A stretch of 64,000 nucleotides of DNA from Allobosea sp. OK403 (lineage in GTDB: Bacteria > Pseudomonadota > Alphaproteobacteria > Rhizobiales > Beijerinckiaceae), in NCBI RefSeq assembly GCF_900113835.1, contig NZ_FOQV01000002.1, forward strand, positions 1,095,949 to 1,159,948, in the 5' to 3' direction. The notes under the pieces are model-generated. The model ran no database searches. It worked only from the letters and a program-made list of their open reading frames with translations, and had not been told where the DNA came from. This document shows, one piece after another, positions 18,086 through 26,585 of this stretch. Numbering within the stretch: the stretch's first letter is position 1; the number at the start of each line of letters is the position of its first letter. The translations under genes and the position numbers were made by a program.

Positions 18086-19114
18086 TCATGGCGCGCCTCC
18101 CTCGCCTGCCTTCCAGCCGGCTGCCGCGAGGATATCGTCGACGAGCCGCTGAGAGGTCAGCGCCTCCTCGCCGGTCACGACCGGATCGCGGCCCTGCGTG
18201 ATCGCATCGAGGAAATCCGCGATCACGGCGCGATGGGCGTCATGCGGGAAATCCATGATGTTGGCGCCGCTGCCGGTCGAGCCCTCGGCCTCGACGATCT
18301 CGGAGCGGCCGTCGAGAAACGACAATTCCAGCCGGCCGCCGACCAATGCGGCAAATCCCTTGCTGCCGATGATCTCGATGCGCTCGGGATGGCCGGGATA
18401 GGCGGCCGTGGTCGCGACCAATGTCGCGGGCGCACCATTGCCAGTTTCGAGCAGTGCCGAGACGTAGTCCTCCGTCTCCATGCGGTGCAACGCCGTGATG
18501 CGAGCCTGCGCCGCCACGACCTTGGAGACGCCGACCAGCGAACGGAACAGGTCGAGCGAGTGGATCGCCTGCGTCAGCAAGACGCCGCCGCCATCGCGCG
18601 CCAGCGTGCCGCGCCCCGGCTCGTCATAATAGGATTGCGGCCGCCACCACGGCACGCGCAGGAAGGCGGCCTCGACGCTGCCGAGCTCGCCGTCGTCCAG
18701 CGCAGCCTTGAGGCGAAGGCTCGCCGGCCTGAAACGATGCTGCAGCACGACGCCGAAGATCTTGCCGGCCTTTCGCGCCGCCTCGACGAGGCGGGCGCCG
18801 CGCGCGCTCGTCAATTCCAGCGGCTTCTCGACCAGGACATGCTTGCCGGCCTCAAAGCAGCGCGCCGACGCGTCGAGATGGCTGCTCGGTGGCGTCAGAA
18901 CGATCGCCGCATCGACAGCGGGGTCCGCCAGCACGGCGTCGAGATCGGTCGTCACCGGGAACGGAAACTGCCTGGCAAAGGCCTCACTGCGCTCTTGCGA
19001 GCGGCTGACCGCCCAGCGCACCTGGCTGCGATCGGCGAGATCGAGCAGGCTCTTGGAATGCGGCAGCGAAGCCGGCCCAAGCCCGATGATGGCGATGCCG
19101 ATCTTGCCCGTCAC
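18086..19114 (-). CDS. Gfo/Idh/MocA-family oxidoreductase (second of pair)
   Basis: A 342-residue NAD(P)-dependent sugar oxidoreductase. The Rossmann N-terminus is VTGKIGIAIIGLGPASLPHS, and the catalytic Lys motif is VLVEKPLELT near residue 95. The GTG start at 19114 overlaps the upstream gene's stop (GTGA). It is the last gene of a six-gene operon (ATPase, permease, permease, binding protein, two oxidoreductases). It probably oxidises the imported sugar or sugar acid (inference). Confidence 0.87.
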   Translation of the reverse strand: MTGKIGIAIIGLGPASLPHSKSLLDLADRSQVRWAVSRSQERSEAFARQFPFPVTTDLDAVLADPAVDAAIVLTPPSSHLDASARCFEAGKHVLVEKPLELTSARGARLVEAARKAGKIFGVVLQHRFRPASLRLKAALDDGELGSVEAAFLRVPWWRPQSYYDEPGRGTLARDGGGVLLTQAIHSLDLFRSLVGVSKVVAAQARITALHRMETEDYVSALLETGNGAPATLVATTAAYPGHPERIEIIGSKGFAALVGGRLELSFLDGRSEIVEAEGSTGSGANIMDFPHDAHRAVIADFLDAITQGRDPVVTGEEALTSQRLVDDILAAAGWKAGEGGAP

Positions 19115-20151
19115 GCGCGTGCACTCCCTGGCATGGCCCGGCCCGGTTCCGCTTGCAGCCGCACGGCCCTGGCCTGCGCCTCCAGTGCCAGCCGGCAGAC
19201 TGTGAAGACATGGGCCTGCGCCATGGCCGTCTCCGTCCGTGCGGCGATATCGGCGACGAGGTCGCGGAAATAGGTCAATGGCTCCTGCGAGGCGTCGATA
19301 TGGCGCGTGCCGACCTTGTCGACGAGGAAGACATGGTCGGTTCCCGGTCGACCTGCGACATCGACATATTTGCGCAGCTCGATCGTGCCCTCGGTTCCCA
19401 GGATGGTGAGCCGCCCGTCGCCCCAGCTCGGCAGGCCATCGGCGGTGAACCAGTCGACGCGGATATAGCCGCCAGCCTGCGGACTGCGCAGCAGGATCTC
19501 GCCGAAATCCTCGAAGTCGGGCAGGTCGCGCGCGCCGAAATGACCGGTGGCGGAGGCCACGATCTCGGCATCGCGCGAGCCGGTGAAGTGCAGGAACTGG
19601 TCGATCTGATGCGAGGCGATATCGGTCAGAATGCCGCCGAACCTGGCCTTGTCGAAGAACCATCCGGGCCGGATCGCGCGGTTGAGCCGATGCGGCCCGA
19701 GCCCGATCGTCTGCACGACGCGCCCGATCGCTCCGTTCGCGATCAATTTGCCGGCGATGATGGTCGCGGGAACGATGAAGCGCTCGGAGAAGCAGACCGA
19801 GAAGATGCGGCCGGTCTCCGCCACAACCGCCTCGACTTCGGCCAGCTGCGCCAGCGTGGTGACGCCGGGCTTGTCGACCATGACATCCTTGCCGGCCCGC
19901 ATCGCGCGGATCGCCAGCGCGGCGCGCTCATCGGGAATGCCGGCGCAGACGATCAGCTCGATCGAGGGGTCGTCGAGTAGCTCGTCCGTGCTGCGCGGCG
20001 CGAGGGCGGGAAAGCGCTCGCGGAAGCCTGACAGCACGCGCTCGTCGCTGGTCCGCGGATCGAAGCCGACGCATTGCGCGCCGGCTTCGATGAGTCCGCC
20101 CACCATGTGGAAGATATGGCGGTGGTCCAGCCCTGTCGCGGCGAAGCGCAT
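19111..20151 (-). CDS. Gfo/Idh/MocA-family oxidoreductase (first of pair)
   Basis: A 346-residue family member with a degenerate cofactor loop: the N-terminus MRFAATGLDHRHIFHMVGG lacks the usual GxGxxG. The catalytic Lys motif is MVDKPGVTTLAQL, with DKP instead of EKP. The C-terminal beta-sheet domain (ERFIVPATIIAG, IASHQIDQFLHFTG) is intact. The ATG at 20151 follows the binding-protein stop by a single base. This and the next gene are divergent paralogues and may catalyse successive steps. Confidence 0.86.
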   Translation of the reverse strand: MRFAATGLDHRHIFHMVGGLIEAGAQCVGFDPRTSDERVLSGFRERFPALAPRSTDELLDDPSIELIVCAGIPDERAALAIRAMRAGKDVMVDKPGVTTLAQLAEVEAVVAETGRIFSVCFSERFIVPATIIAGKLIANGAIGRVVQTIGLGPHRLNRAIRPGWFFDKARFGGILTDIASHQIDQFLHFTGSRDAEIVASATGHFGARDLPDFEDFGEILLRSPQAGGYIRVDWFTADGLPSWGDGRLTILGTEGTIELRKYVDVAGRPGTDHVFLVDKVGTRHIDASQEPLTYFRDLVADIAARTETAMAQAHVFTVCRLALEAQARAVRLQAEPGRAMPGSARA

Positions 20152-20152
20152 C

Positions 20153-21337
20153 CTATTTCGGTGCTCCGTGCCCAACGCCGATCTCCTGGTCCCAGCGCCG
20201 GAAGGCGGCAACGAGACGCTCCGGCGTCAAGGGCGGCCTGGTCGGCAGCTTGGCGATGAGGTCGTCATATTCCGGGCGGCCATATTCAGTGAGGACGTCG
20301 CGGCTCTCCTGCGGCGCCATGGCAAGCGTCACGCCCTTCACCGCCGGCCCCGGGTAGAAATAGCCCTTGTCATAGGTCGCGGCCTGCGCCTCGGGCTTCA
20401 GCATATGCGACATCAGCGCCAGCAGCACCGCGATCTTGTCGGCCGGCACGCCCTTGGGGATGCACATGAACTGGGTGTCGGGAATCCAGTGCGTGTTGGC
20501 GAGCACGAAGACCTTGGCCTCCTTCGGCACGATGCCGAGCGCACGCGGATTGATGTCCCAGCCCAAGGTCGAGACGATGACGTCGCGCGTGCCCTCGCCG
20601 AGCTCCTTCATCGTCGGCGTGGTGCCGCCGGGATAATAGTCGATGCCGGTTCCGAGCTCCTTGAGATAGGCCCAGCTCTTGTCCCAACCCTTCATCGGGT
20701 CGGACGGATCGGTATCGCCGAGGATGTAGGGCAGGCCCTGCAGGAAGGTCCAGCCGGGGCCGGAATTGACCGGCCGGGCATAGGTGAAGCGCTTGGGGTT
20801 CTGCTTGACATAAGCCAAGAACTCCTCGGCCGTCTTGGGCACGACCTTGAGGCGTTCGGGCGCATATTCGAAGAGCGGGCCCGACGGCGAATAGACGACG
20901 GCGACGCCTTCGTTCTGGCCGAAATTGCGCTGCATCATCAGCGCCTGCTCGTGATAGACCTCCTCGGCCTTGGGCAGTTTCGCCGCATGCGATGTCCAGA
21001 CATCGACCCACAAGCCCTGCTGGATGCCATCCGACATCGCGCCCGGCCCGGTCAGGACGAGGTCGATATCGACGCGGTTTGCCTCCTGCTGCGCCTTGAG
21101 CTTCGCCGGCAGTTCCGGCGAGGGTGCCCGCGAAAAATTCAATCGCGAGATCAGCTTGGGATTGTCTTTGCCGAAGCGCTCGATCGCGGCCTGCGTCAAT
21201 TGCAGATTGCCCGCGACATCGATGATGTTCAGCGCCACCGGCGCGGTCTGGGCCCGGGCCCCTGTCGCGGCCAGCGCGGCAAGTCCCGCCGCCCCAGTCA
21301 CGACGCGTCTGCGTGTCGGATATGTCGAATCTGTCAT
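20153..21337 (-). CDS. Tat-exported ABC transporter binding protein with cognate transporter
   Basis: A 394-residue binding protein with a twin-arginine-like signal (TRRRVVTGAAGLAALAATGA, residues 8-27). It shares WDINPRALGIVPKEAK with the paralogues at 15506 and 29767 but is more distant from both. It lies downstream of two permease genes and an ATPase on the same strand, and upstream of two sugar oxidoreductases. A 10-bp hairpin in the 113-bp gap before it may raise its relative expression. The ligand is unknown; the UxuA gene nearby suggests a uronic acid or similar (inference). Confidence 0.87.
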   Translation of the reverse strand: MTDSTYPTRRRVVTGAAGLAALAATGARAQTAPVALNIIDVAGNLQLTQAAIERFGKDNPKLISRLNFSRAPSPELPAKLKAQQEANRVDIDLVLTGPGAMSDGIQQGLWVDVWTSHAAKLPKAEEVYHEQALMMQRNFGQNEGVAVVYSPSGPLFEYAPERLKVVPKTAEEFLAYVKQNPKRFTYARPVNSGPGWTFLQGLPYILGDTDPSDPMKGWDKSWAYLKELGTGIDYYPGGTTPTMKELGEGTRDVIVSTLGWDINPRALGIVPKEAKVFVLANTHWIPDTQFMCIPKGVPADKIAVLLALMSHMLKPEAQAATYDKGYFYPGPAVKGVTLAMAPQESRDVLTEYGRPEYDDLIAKLPTRPPLTPERLVAAFRRWDQEIGVGHGAPK

Positions 21338-21414
21338 GGCTTATCTCCCTGAAGGTTCGACCCTCTATCCGCCCCCCTTTGACAGGGCGCGCCGGGGCCT
21401 TGAATTCATCCCTC

Positions 21415-21439
21415 CGCAGCCGGCCCTGAGCCGGCTGCG
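21415..21439 (-). other. Intra-operon hairpin before binding-protein gene
   Basis: A perfect 10-bp stem, CGCAGCCGGC (21415-21424) with GCCGGCTGCG (21430-21439), around a five-base loop. No T-run follows on the minus strand. It lies between the second permease and the binding-protein gene and could shield the latter's message from decay (inference). Confidence 0.7.
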
Positions 21440-21450
21440 CTAGTTTTGTG

Positions 21451-22284
21451 TCAGCGCCGCCCTCCCCGCCCGACGATCTGTGTCGGGTTGACGAAGCGCA
21501 GTGCGATCACGAGCCAGATCAGCGTCGTGACCATGTAGACCACAGCCATCGCGTCGATCGACTGCACGGCGCGCACGCCGGCCGCGAAGACGGCGTAGTA
21601 GAGCGCCACGACCAACGTCTGGCTGGTCGGCCCCGCGGTCAGGAAGGTCAATTCGAACATCGCGATGGTGCGCACCAGCACGAGCAGCAGCGAGGCGAGA
21701 ATGCCCGGCATCAGCAAAGGCAGGAGCACATGCACGAAGAGCTTGAAGGTGTTGGCGCCGAAGACGCGCGCTGCCGCCTCGATCTTGGTGTCGATCTGCT
21801 CGATGAAGGGGATCATCACCAGGATGACGAAGGGCACTGTCGGCACCAGATTGGCGAGCACGACGCCCGACATCTGCCCGGCGAGGCCGAGCCGGTAGAG
21901 CACCGTCGCCAGCGGAATGCCGAAAGTGATCGGCGGCACCAGCAGCGGCAGCAGGAACAGCAGCATGACGAGCCGCTTGCCGGGGAATTCGCGCCGCGCC
22001 AGCGCATAGGCTGCCGGCACGCCGATCAACCCCGACAGGAGGACCACCAGGAAGACGATCTGGAAGGTGACGCTGAGCACCTCGTCGAGCTGGAACTCGG
22101 CCCAGGCGGCCGAGTACCAGCGGATGGTCCAGCCGGCCGGGAACCAGGTGCCGAGCCAGCGCGAGGCAAAGGAGCTCGTCACCACGGTGGCGATCATTGC
22201 CAGCAGGTTGAGCAGGAAGAAGCCGATGACAGCCCAGTTGGCGGCGGCCCAGAGCTTCGTCGAGAGGCGGGTATCTGCAACCAT
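21451..22284 (-). CDS. ABC transporter permease (PotC/FbpB-type, second subunit)
   Basis: A 277-residue permease with six predicted membrane segments. The EAA loop is IEAAARVFGANTFKLFVHVL, followed by LPLLMPGILASLLLVLVRTI. It is five bases downstream of the first permease gene on the minus strand and forms a heterodimer with it. The binding protein and ATPase are in the same operon. Confidence 0.88.
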   Translation of the reverse strand: MVADTRLSTKLWAAANWAVIGFFLLNLLAMIATVVTSSFASRWLGTWFPAGWTIRWYSAAWAEFQLDEVLSVTFQIVFLVVLLSGLIGVPAAYALARREFPGKRLVMLLFLLPLLVPPITFGIPLATVLYRLGLAGQMSGVVLANLVPTVPFVILVMIPFIEQIDTKIEAAARVFGANTFKLFVHVLLPLLMPGILASLLLVLVRTIAMFELTFLTAGPTSQTLVVALYYAVFAAGVRAVQSIDAMAVVYMVTTLIWLVIALRFVNPTQIVGRGGRR

Positions 22285-22289
22285 GATCG

Positions 22290-23180
22290 TCAGCCCTTCC
22301 CGCCGCCGGCCGGGCCGCGATAGAGCAGGCCGCGCGCGCTCAGGATCAGGACGACGATCCCGAGCTGAACGACGCCCATGATCATCGCCACCGCCGAGGC
22401 CATCGAATAATCATACTCCTCGAAGGCTGCCTGATAGGCCGCGATCGAGATCACCCGCGTCGGCCCCGCCGGTGCACCCAGCAGCACAGCCGAGGGAAAG
22501 ACCGAGAAGGCCTGCACGAAGCTCAGGCAGAAGGTGATCGCCAGCCCTGGCAGCAGCAGCGGGAACATGATGGTCTTGAAGCGCTGCCAGGGGCCTGCCC
22601 CCAGCGTCGCCGCCGCCCGCTCCAGCGCCGGATCGATGCCCGAGAGATAGGACAGCGTCAGCAGGAAGGTGAAGGGGAAGCCGGTGATCACCAGCGAGAT
22701 CACGACGCCCCAGTAATTGTGCAGGAGCTTGATGGGGGTCGAGATCAGGCCCAGCGTCAGCAGGGTCCGGTTGAACCAGCCCTGCGGGCCGAGATAGTTC
22801 AACAACCCCTGCGCGACCAGCACGGTGCCGAGCGTGATCGGGATCACCAGCAGCGTTGTCAGCAGGCGCTGATGCTGCAGCAGCCTGACGCGGAATGCGA
22901 TCGGGACCGCGAAGAGCAAGGTCAGGAACGTCACTGGCAGAGCGAGCCAGAGCGTCGTCGCGATCGTGCCGTAGAGGAACGAGTCGGAGAAGAACTTGGT
23001 GTAGTTCGCCAGCGCGCCGCCGCTCTTGGGATTGAAGGACAAGACCAACCCGTAAAGGAACGGGTAGACGAAGAGCGCCAGCAGGAACAGCACCGCCGGC
23101 AGGACCAGCAGGGTCAAGCCATCGACGCCGCGAGCCGCGAGCCGCTGCTGCAGCGGGATCGTGTCGGGAACAGCGCTCAT
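22290..23180 (-). CDS. ABC transporter permease (PotB-type, first subunit)
   Basis: A 296-residue permease with six membrane segments. The EAA-like loop is ALERAAATLGAGPWQRFKTI, followed by MFPLLLPGLAITFCLSF. Its ATG overlaps the stop of the ATPase gene as ATGA, showing translational coupling. Confidence 0.88.
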   Translation of the reverse strand: MSAVPDTIPLQQRLAARGVDGLTLLVLPAVLFLLALFVYPFLYGLVLSFNPKSGGALANYTKFFSDSFLYGTIATTLWLALPVTFLTLLFAVPIAFRVRLLQHQRLLTTLLVIPITLGTVLVAQGLLNYLGPQGWFNRTLLTLGLISTPIKLLHNYWGVVISLVITGFPFTFLLTLSYLSGIDPALERAAATLGAGPWQRFKTIMFPLLLPGLAITFCLSFVQAFSVFPSAVLLGAPAGPTRVISIAAYQAAFEEYDYSMASAVAMIMGVVQLGIVVLILSARGLLYRGPAGGGKG

Positions 23181-24247
23181 GCCGCCCCCCCGCCGAAGAC
23201 GAGCACGCGTTCGGGATCGGCTCCCAGCGTGACGCTCGTGCCGGGTTCCAGCTTGGTGTGAGCCAGGAAGGACAGATCGGTGCCATCCTGCATGCGCGCG
23301 AAGCCGACGAATTCACGGCCGCGGAACTCGGTCGAGATGATCGTCGCCTTGAGCCCGCCTTCGGTGCTCGGGTTCAGGTCTTCCGGCCGGATCGCGACAT
23401 GGCAGGCCGCACCCGCAGCGACCGCGCTGCGAACCCGCCCGGTCACGCTGGCAGAGCCGACAGAGACTTGCGCCACGCCGCCATCGACGGAGGTGACGCG
23501 CCCGACCACCACGTTGCGGAAACCCATGAACTCGGCGACGTCGAGATGGTCGGGCCGCGAGAACAAATCCTCCGGCACCCCGACCTGGCGAACTTCGCCA
23601 TCGCGCATCACCACGATGCGGTCGGCGAGCGACAGGGCCTCTTCCTGGTCATGCGTGACATAGATCGTGGTCGCACCGAGCGTGTTGTGGATGCGGCGGA
23701 TTTCGGCGCGCATCTCGAGGCGCAGCTTGGCGTCGAGATTGGACAGGGGCTCGTCCATCAGCACCAACGGCGGCTCGACCACGATGGCGCGGGCGATCGC
23801 GACGCGCTGCTGCTGGCCGCCTGAAAGCTGGCCGGGGAGCTTGTCGACCTGGCTCTGCAGGCGCACCAGAGCGGCCGCCTCGTCGACGCGCTTGTCGATC
23901 TCGGCCTTGGGCAGGCCGCGCATCTTGAGCCCGAAGCCGATATTGCGGCGGACATTCATATGCGGAAACAGCGCGTAGTTCTGGAACACCATGCCGAAGC
24001 CACGCTCTTCGGGCCGCAGCGGGTCGATGCGCTTGTCGTCGAGCCAGATGCCGCCGCCCGTGGCGGGCAGAAGACCGGCGATCAGGTTCAGTGTCGTCGA
24101 CTTGCCGCAACCCGACGGGCCGAGAAGTGCGATGAACTCGCCCTTCTTGATCGTCAGGGAGACGTCCTTCAGCGCGTTGTGCGTGCCGAAATCGCGACTG
24201 AGTCGATCGAGCCTGAGCTCGTGGAAATTCGCTGCGTGTATTGTCAT
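23177..24247 (-). CDS. ABC transporter ATPase (PotA/UgpC type)
   Basis: A 356-residue ATPase. Walker A is GPSGCGKST (residues 43-51), the Q-loop is FQNYALFPHMNV, the signature is LSGGQQQRVAIARAI, Walker B is LVLMDEPLSNLD, and a C-terminal TOBE-like domain follows (IRPEDLNP). I start it at ATG 24247. A longer in-frame reading adds about 100 low-complexity residues encoded by an 18-bp repeat region and is rejected. It is the first gene of the six-gene operon and divergent from the GntR gene at 24625. Confidence 0.9.
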   Translation of the reverse strand: MTIHAANFHELRLDRLSRDFGTHNALKDVSLTIKKGEFIALLGPSGCGKSTTLNLIAGLLPATGGGIWLDDKRIDPLRPEERGFGMVFQNYALFPHMNVRRNIGFGLKMRGLPKAEIDKRVDEAAALVRLQSQVDKLPGQLSGGQQQRVAIARAIVVEPPLVLMDEPLSNLDAKLRLEMRAEIRRIHNTLGATTIYVTHDQEEALSLADRIVVMRDGEVRQVGVPEDLFSRPDHLDVAEFMGFRNVVVGRVTSVDGGVAQVSVGSASVTGRVRSAVAAGAACHVAIRPEDLNPSTEGGLKATIISTEFRGREFVGFARMQDGTDLSFLAHTKLEPGTSVTLGADPERVLVFGGGAA

Positions 24248-24624
24248 GGAAGCCACAGGATTGAGGGCAGGCGCAGGCCGCCTGGAGCAGGCGGGAGCGA
24301 GGCGTCGAACAAGGGCCAAGTGTTGAACAAGGGCCAAGCGTCTAACAAAGGAATGGGGCCGAGCGGAAACACAGCCAAGATCATGCACTGAGAAGCGAGG
24401 CGGCGAGCGCTGCTGCTGGGAGACCGCACTCGAGTCGAGATGCGTCTGCGCTGGTCCTGTCCCGTGCCATGGCCTCTTCCCCGACAATGTCCACCGCTGT
24501 GTTGTTTCATTCGGACATCGCGCCGGGTCTCCCCTTTGCAACATCCGTGACGCCTTCCGCCTGACGACGGTTGACGCTCTGATCGCGGCATTGGTATGCT
24601 AGTATACTAGCGAGTGAGAATGCA
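24248..24624. promoter_or_regulatory. 377-bp divergent regulatory region between transporter operon and GntR gene
   Basis: No gene is supported here. It contains tandem 18-base units (AACAAGGGCCAAGTGTTG at 24308-24325, AACAAGGGCCAAGCGTCT at 24326-24343, then a decayed third unit AACAAAGGAATGG), and near the GntR end a perfect 14-bp palindrome. It must carry the promoters of both flanking transcripts; I cannot place their -35/-10 boxes with confidence. Confidence 0.6.
24598..24611. promoter_or_regulatory. Probable GntR (FadR-type) operator GCTAGTATACTAGC
   Basis: A perfect 14-bp palindrome with the GTATAC core common in FadR/VanR-type GntR operators. It lies 13 bases before the ATG of the GntR gene, so it probably mediates autoregulation. 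A similar core, TTGGTATACCAA, precedes the other FadR-type GntR gene in this window. Confidence 0.6.
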
Positions 24625-25320
24625 ATGACCTTCTCCACGGCGGGACAAAGCGCCGATCAGATTTACCGTGCGCTTCGGGCCAATATCCTCGACGCCGCGA
24701 TCTTGCCGGGCAAGGCGATGTCGGAGGCGCGCATGGCGGCGCAATTCGGGGTCAGCCGCACGCCGGTGCGAGAAGCCTTCAAGCGATTGGTCGATGAGGG
24801 CTTCCTGCTCGTGCGGCCGCAAGCCGGCACCTTCGTCGCGCCGATCGACCTCGCAGCCGTCCATGACAGCCAGTTCGTCCGCGAAACACTGGAATGCCGC
24901 ACTGTCGTCCTGGCGGCCGAGCGCATCGACGCCGCCGGCAAGGCGCGGCTCGACGCTCTCGTCGCGCAGCAGGGCCAGGCCATGGCGGCAGGCGACCGCA
25001 AGAGCTTCTTTCGCCTGGATGAGAGCTTCCATGCCGAATTGTCGCGCCTTGCCGGCCACCCTTCGGTCTGGAGCATGATCGAAGCCGTCAAGGCCCAGCT
25101 CGACCGGGTGCGCTGCCTCTCGCTGGAGACGCCGTCCTGGTCGGACATGATCCTCCGGGAGCACCGCGAGATCGCGGCCTGTGTCGGCCGCGGCGACGCG
25201 AGCGGCGCGGAAGCTGCAATGCGCGCCCATCTGCGCACCGTTTTCGACGCGATCGAAGCGATCGCACAAGCGCATGTCGACGCCTTCGACAAGAGCCGGC
25301 TCGGCCCGCCACGGGACTGA
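24625..25320 (+). CDS. GntR-family transcriptional regulator, FCD domain (UxuR-like)
   Basis: A 231-residue repressor. The N-terminal winged helix (about residues 10-75) includes MAAQFGVSRTPVREAFKRLV and LVRPQAGTFVAPI. The C-terminal all-helical FCD ligand domain contains DESFHAELSRLAGHPSVW and EHREIAACVGRGD, with His and Asp residues that bind metal in this family. It is followed by a mannonate dehydratase gene and is divergent from a sugar-acid-type transporter. A uronate or aldonate inducer is likely (inference). Confidence 0.9.
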   Translation: MTFSTAGQSADQIYRALRANILDAAILPGKAMSEARMAAQFGVSRTPVREAFKRLVDEGFLLVRPQAGTFVAPIDLAAVHDSQFVRETLECRTVVLAAERIDAAGKARLDALVAQQGQAMAAGDRKSFFRLDESFHAELSRLAGHPSVWSMIEAVKAQLDRVRCLSLETPSWSDMILREHREIAACVGRGDASGAEAAMRAHLRTVFDAIEAIAQAHVDAFDKSRLGPPRD

Positions 25321-25375
25321 GACGAGACACTGCAAGACACTGGCAGCGCAGCAAGCGCCCGCAGGGAGAGACGTT

Positions 25376-26575
25376 ATGGAAGAAACTTGGCGCTGGTTCG
25401 GCCCGAAGGACGCGGTCGGGCTGTCGCAGATCCGGCAGACGGGCGCGCGCGGGATCGTCACCTCCCTGCACGACATCCCCTATGGTGAGGTCTGGAGCAT
25501 TGCCGCGATCGAGGAGCGCAAGGCGCTGATCGCAGCCGACCCGTCGCTCGGCCTGCGCTGGAGCGTGGTCGAGAGCCTGCCGATCCATGAGCGGATCAAG
25601 CTGAACGAAGGCGACCTCACCCCGCTTTTCGACAATTACCGCGCCTCGATGCGCAATCTGGCCGCCTGCGGCGTCAAGACGATCTGCTACAACTTCATGC
25701 CCGTGCTGGACTGGACGCGCACCGAGCTCGCCCATCCCCTGCCCGGCGGCGGCCGCGCCTTGCGCTTCGGTATCGTCGAATTCGCCGCCTTCGACTGCTA
25801 CATGCTGGAGCGGCCGGGCGCGGAAGCCGAATTCGCTCCCGCCACCTTGGAAGCCGCACGGCATTGGGCCAAGACCGCTTCCGAAAGCACCAAGGCGCAG
25901 TTGCTGGCGACGATCATGGCCGGGTTGCCCGGCGCCTTCGATCGCTACGACATCCCCGGTCTCCGGCGCATGCTGGGCCGCTATAGCGGCATCACGCCGG
26001 CGATCCTGCGCGAGAACCTGGCGCGCTTCCTGCGCGAGATCATCCCGACCGCCGAGGAACTCGGCATGCGCTTCGCCATCCATCCCGACGATCCGCCACG
26101 CTCGCTGATGGGTCTACCGCGCATCGTCTCGGGCGGCGACGACATCGCCTTCGTGCTCGGCGCGGTGGACAGCATCGCCAACGGGTTGACCCTGTGCTCG
26201 GGCTCGCTCGGCGCCGGCCCGCATAACGACGTGCCCGCCATCGCCAAGCGCTTCGCCAGCCGCATCCATTTCGCCCATCTGCGCAATGTCGCCAAGGAAG
26301 CGGACGGCTCCTTCATGGAAGCCGACCATCTCGACGGGGACACCGACATGGTCGCGCTGGTCTCGGTGCTGCTGGAGGAGCAGGAGCGCCGCCGCCTCGC
26401 GGGCGACGAAAGCTGGCGCATCCCGATGCGGCCCGACCATGGCCATGAACTGCTCGACGATATCGGCAGGCCGACCCATCCCGGCTACCCGATCATCGGC
26501 AGGCTGAAAGGCCTGGCGGAATTGCGCGGCGTGATGCGGGCCGTATCCTCGCCCAAGGGCTGGCCGCTGTCCTGA
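25376..26575 (+). CDS. uxuA: Mannonate dehydratase
   Basis: A 399-residue TIM-barrel enzyme of the UxuA family (family length about 390-400), which dehydrates D-mannonate to 2-keto-3-deoxy-D-gluconate. Recognisable segments are METWRWFGPKD at the N-terminus, GVKTICYNFMPVLDWTRTEL, MRFAIHPDDPPRSLMGLPRI, and the C-terminal RPDHGHELLDD with the metal His. AGGGAGAG precedes the ATG at 25376. It lies 55 bases after the GntR gene and is probably co-transcribed with it. It completes a uronate or aldonate pathway with the transporter and oxidoreductases divergent from it. Confidence 0.9.
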   Translation: MEETWRWFGPKDAVGLSQIRQTGARGIVTSLHDIPYGEVWSIAAIEERKALIAADPSLGLRWSVVESLPIHERIKLNEGDLTPLFDNYRASMRNLAACGVKTICYNFMPVLDWTRTELAHPLPGGGRALRFGIVEFAAFDCYMLERPGAEAEFAPATLEAARHWAKTASESTKAQLLATIMAGLPGAFDRYDIPGLRRMLGRYSGITPAILRENLARFLREIIPTAEELGMRFAIHPDDPPRSLMGLPRIVSGGDDIAFVLGAVDSIANGLTLCSGSLGAGPHNDVPAIAKRFASRIHFAHLRNVAKEADGSFMEADHLDGDTDMVALVSVLLEEQERRRLAGDESWRIPMRPDHGHELLDDIGRPTHPGYPIIGRLKGLAELRGVMRAVSSPKGWPLS

Positions 26576-26585
26576 GGCTCTCTTA

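Noticed and set aside
19631..21352. A 573-codon plus-strand frame opposite the oxidoreductase and binding-protein genes
   Set aside because: Antisense shadow spanning two minus-strand genes that have intact motifs.
24248..24544. N-terminal extension of the PotA-type ATPase
   Set aside because: The extra ~100 residues are encoded by the tandem repeat and are low complexity; ATPase homology starts at ATG 24247.
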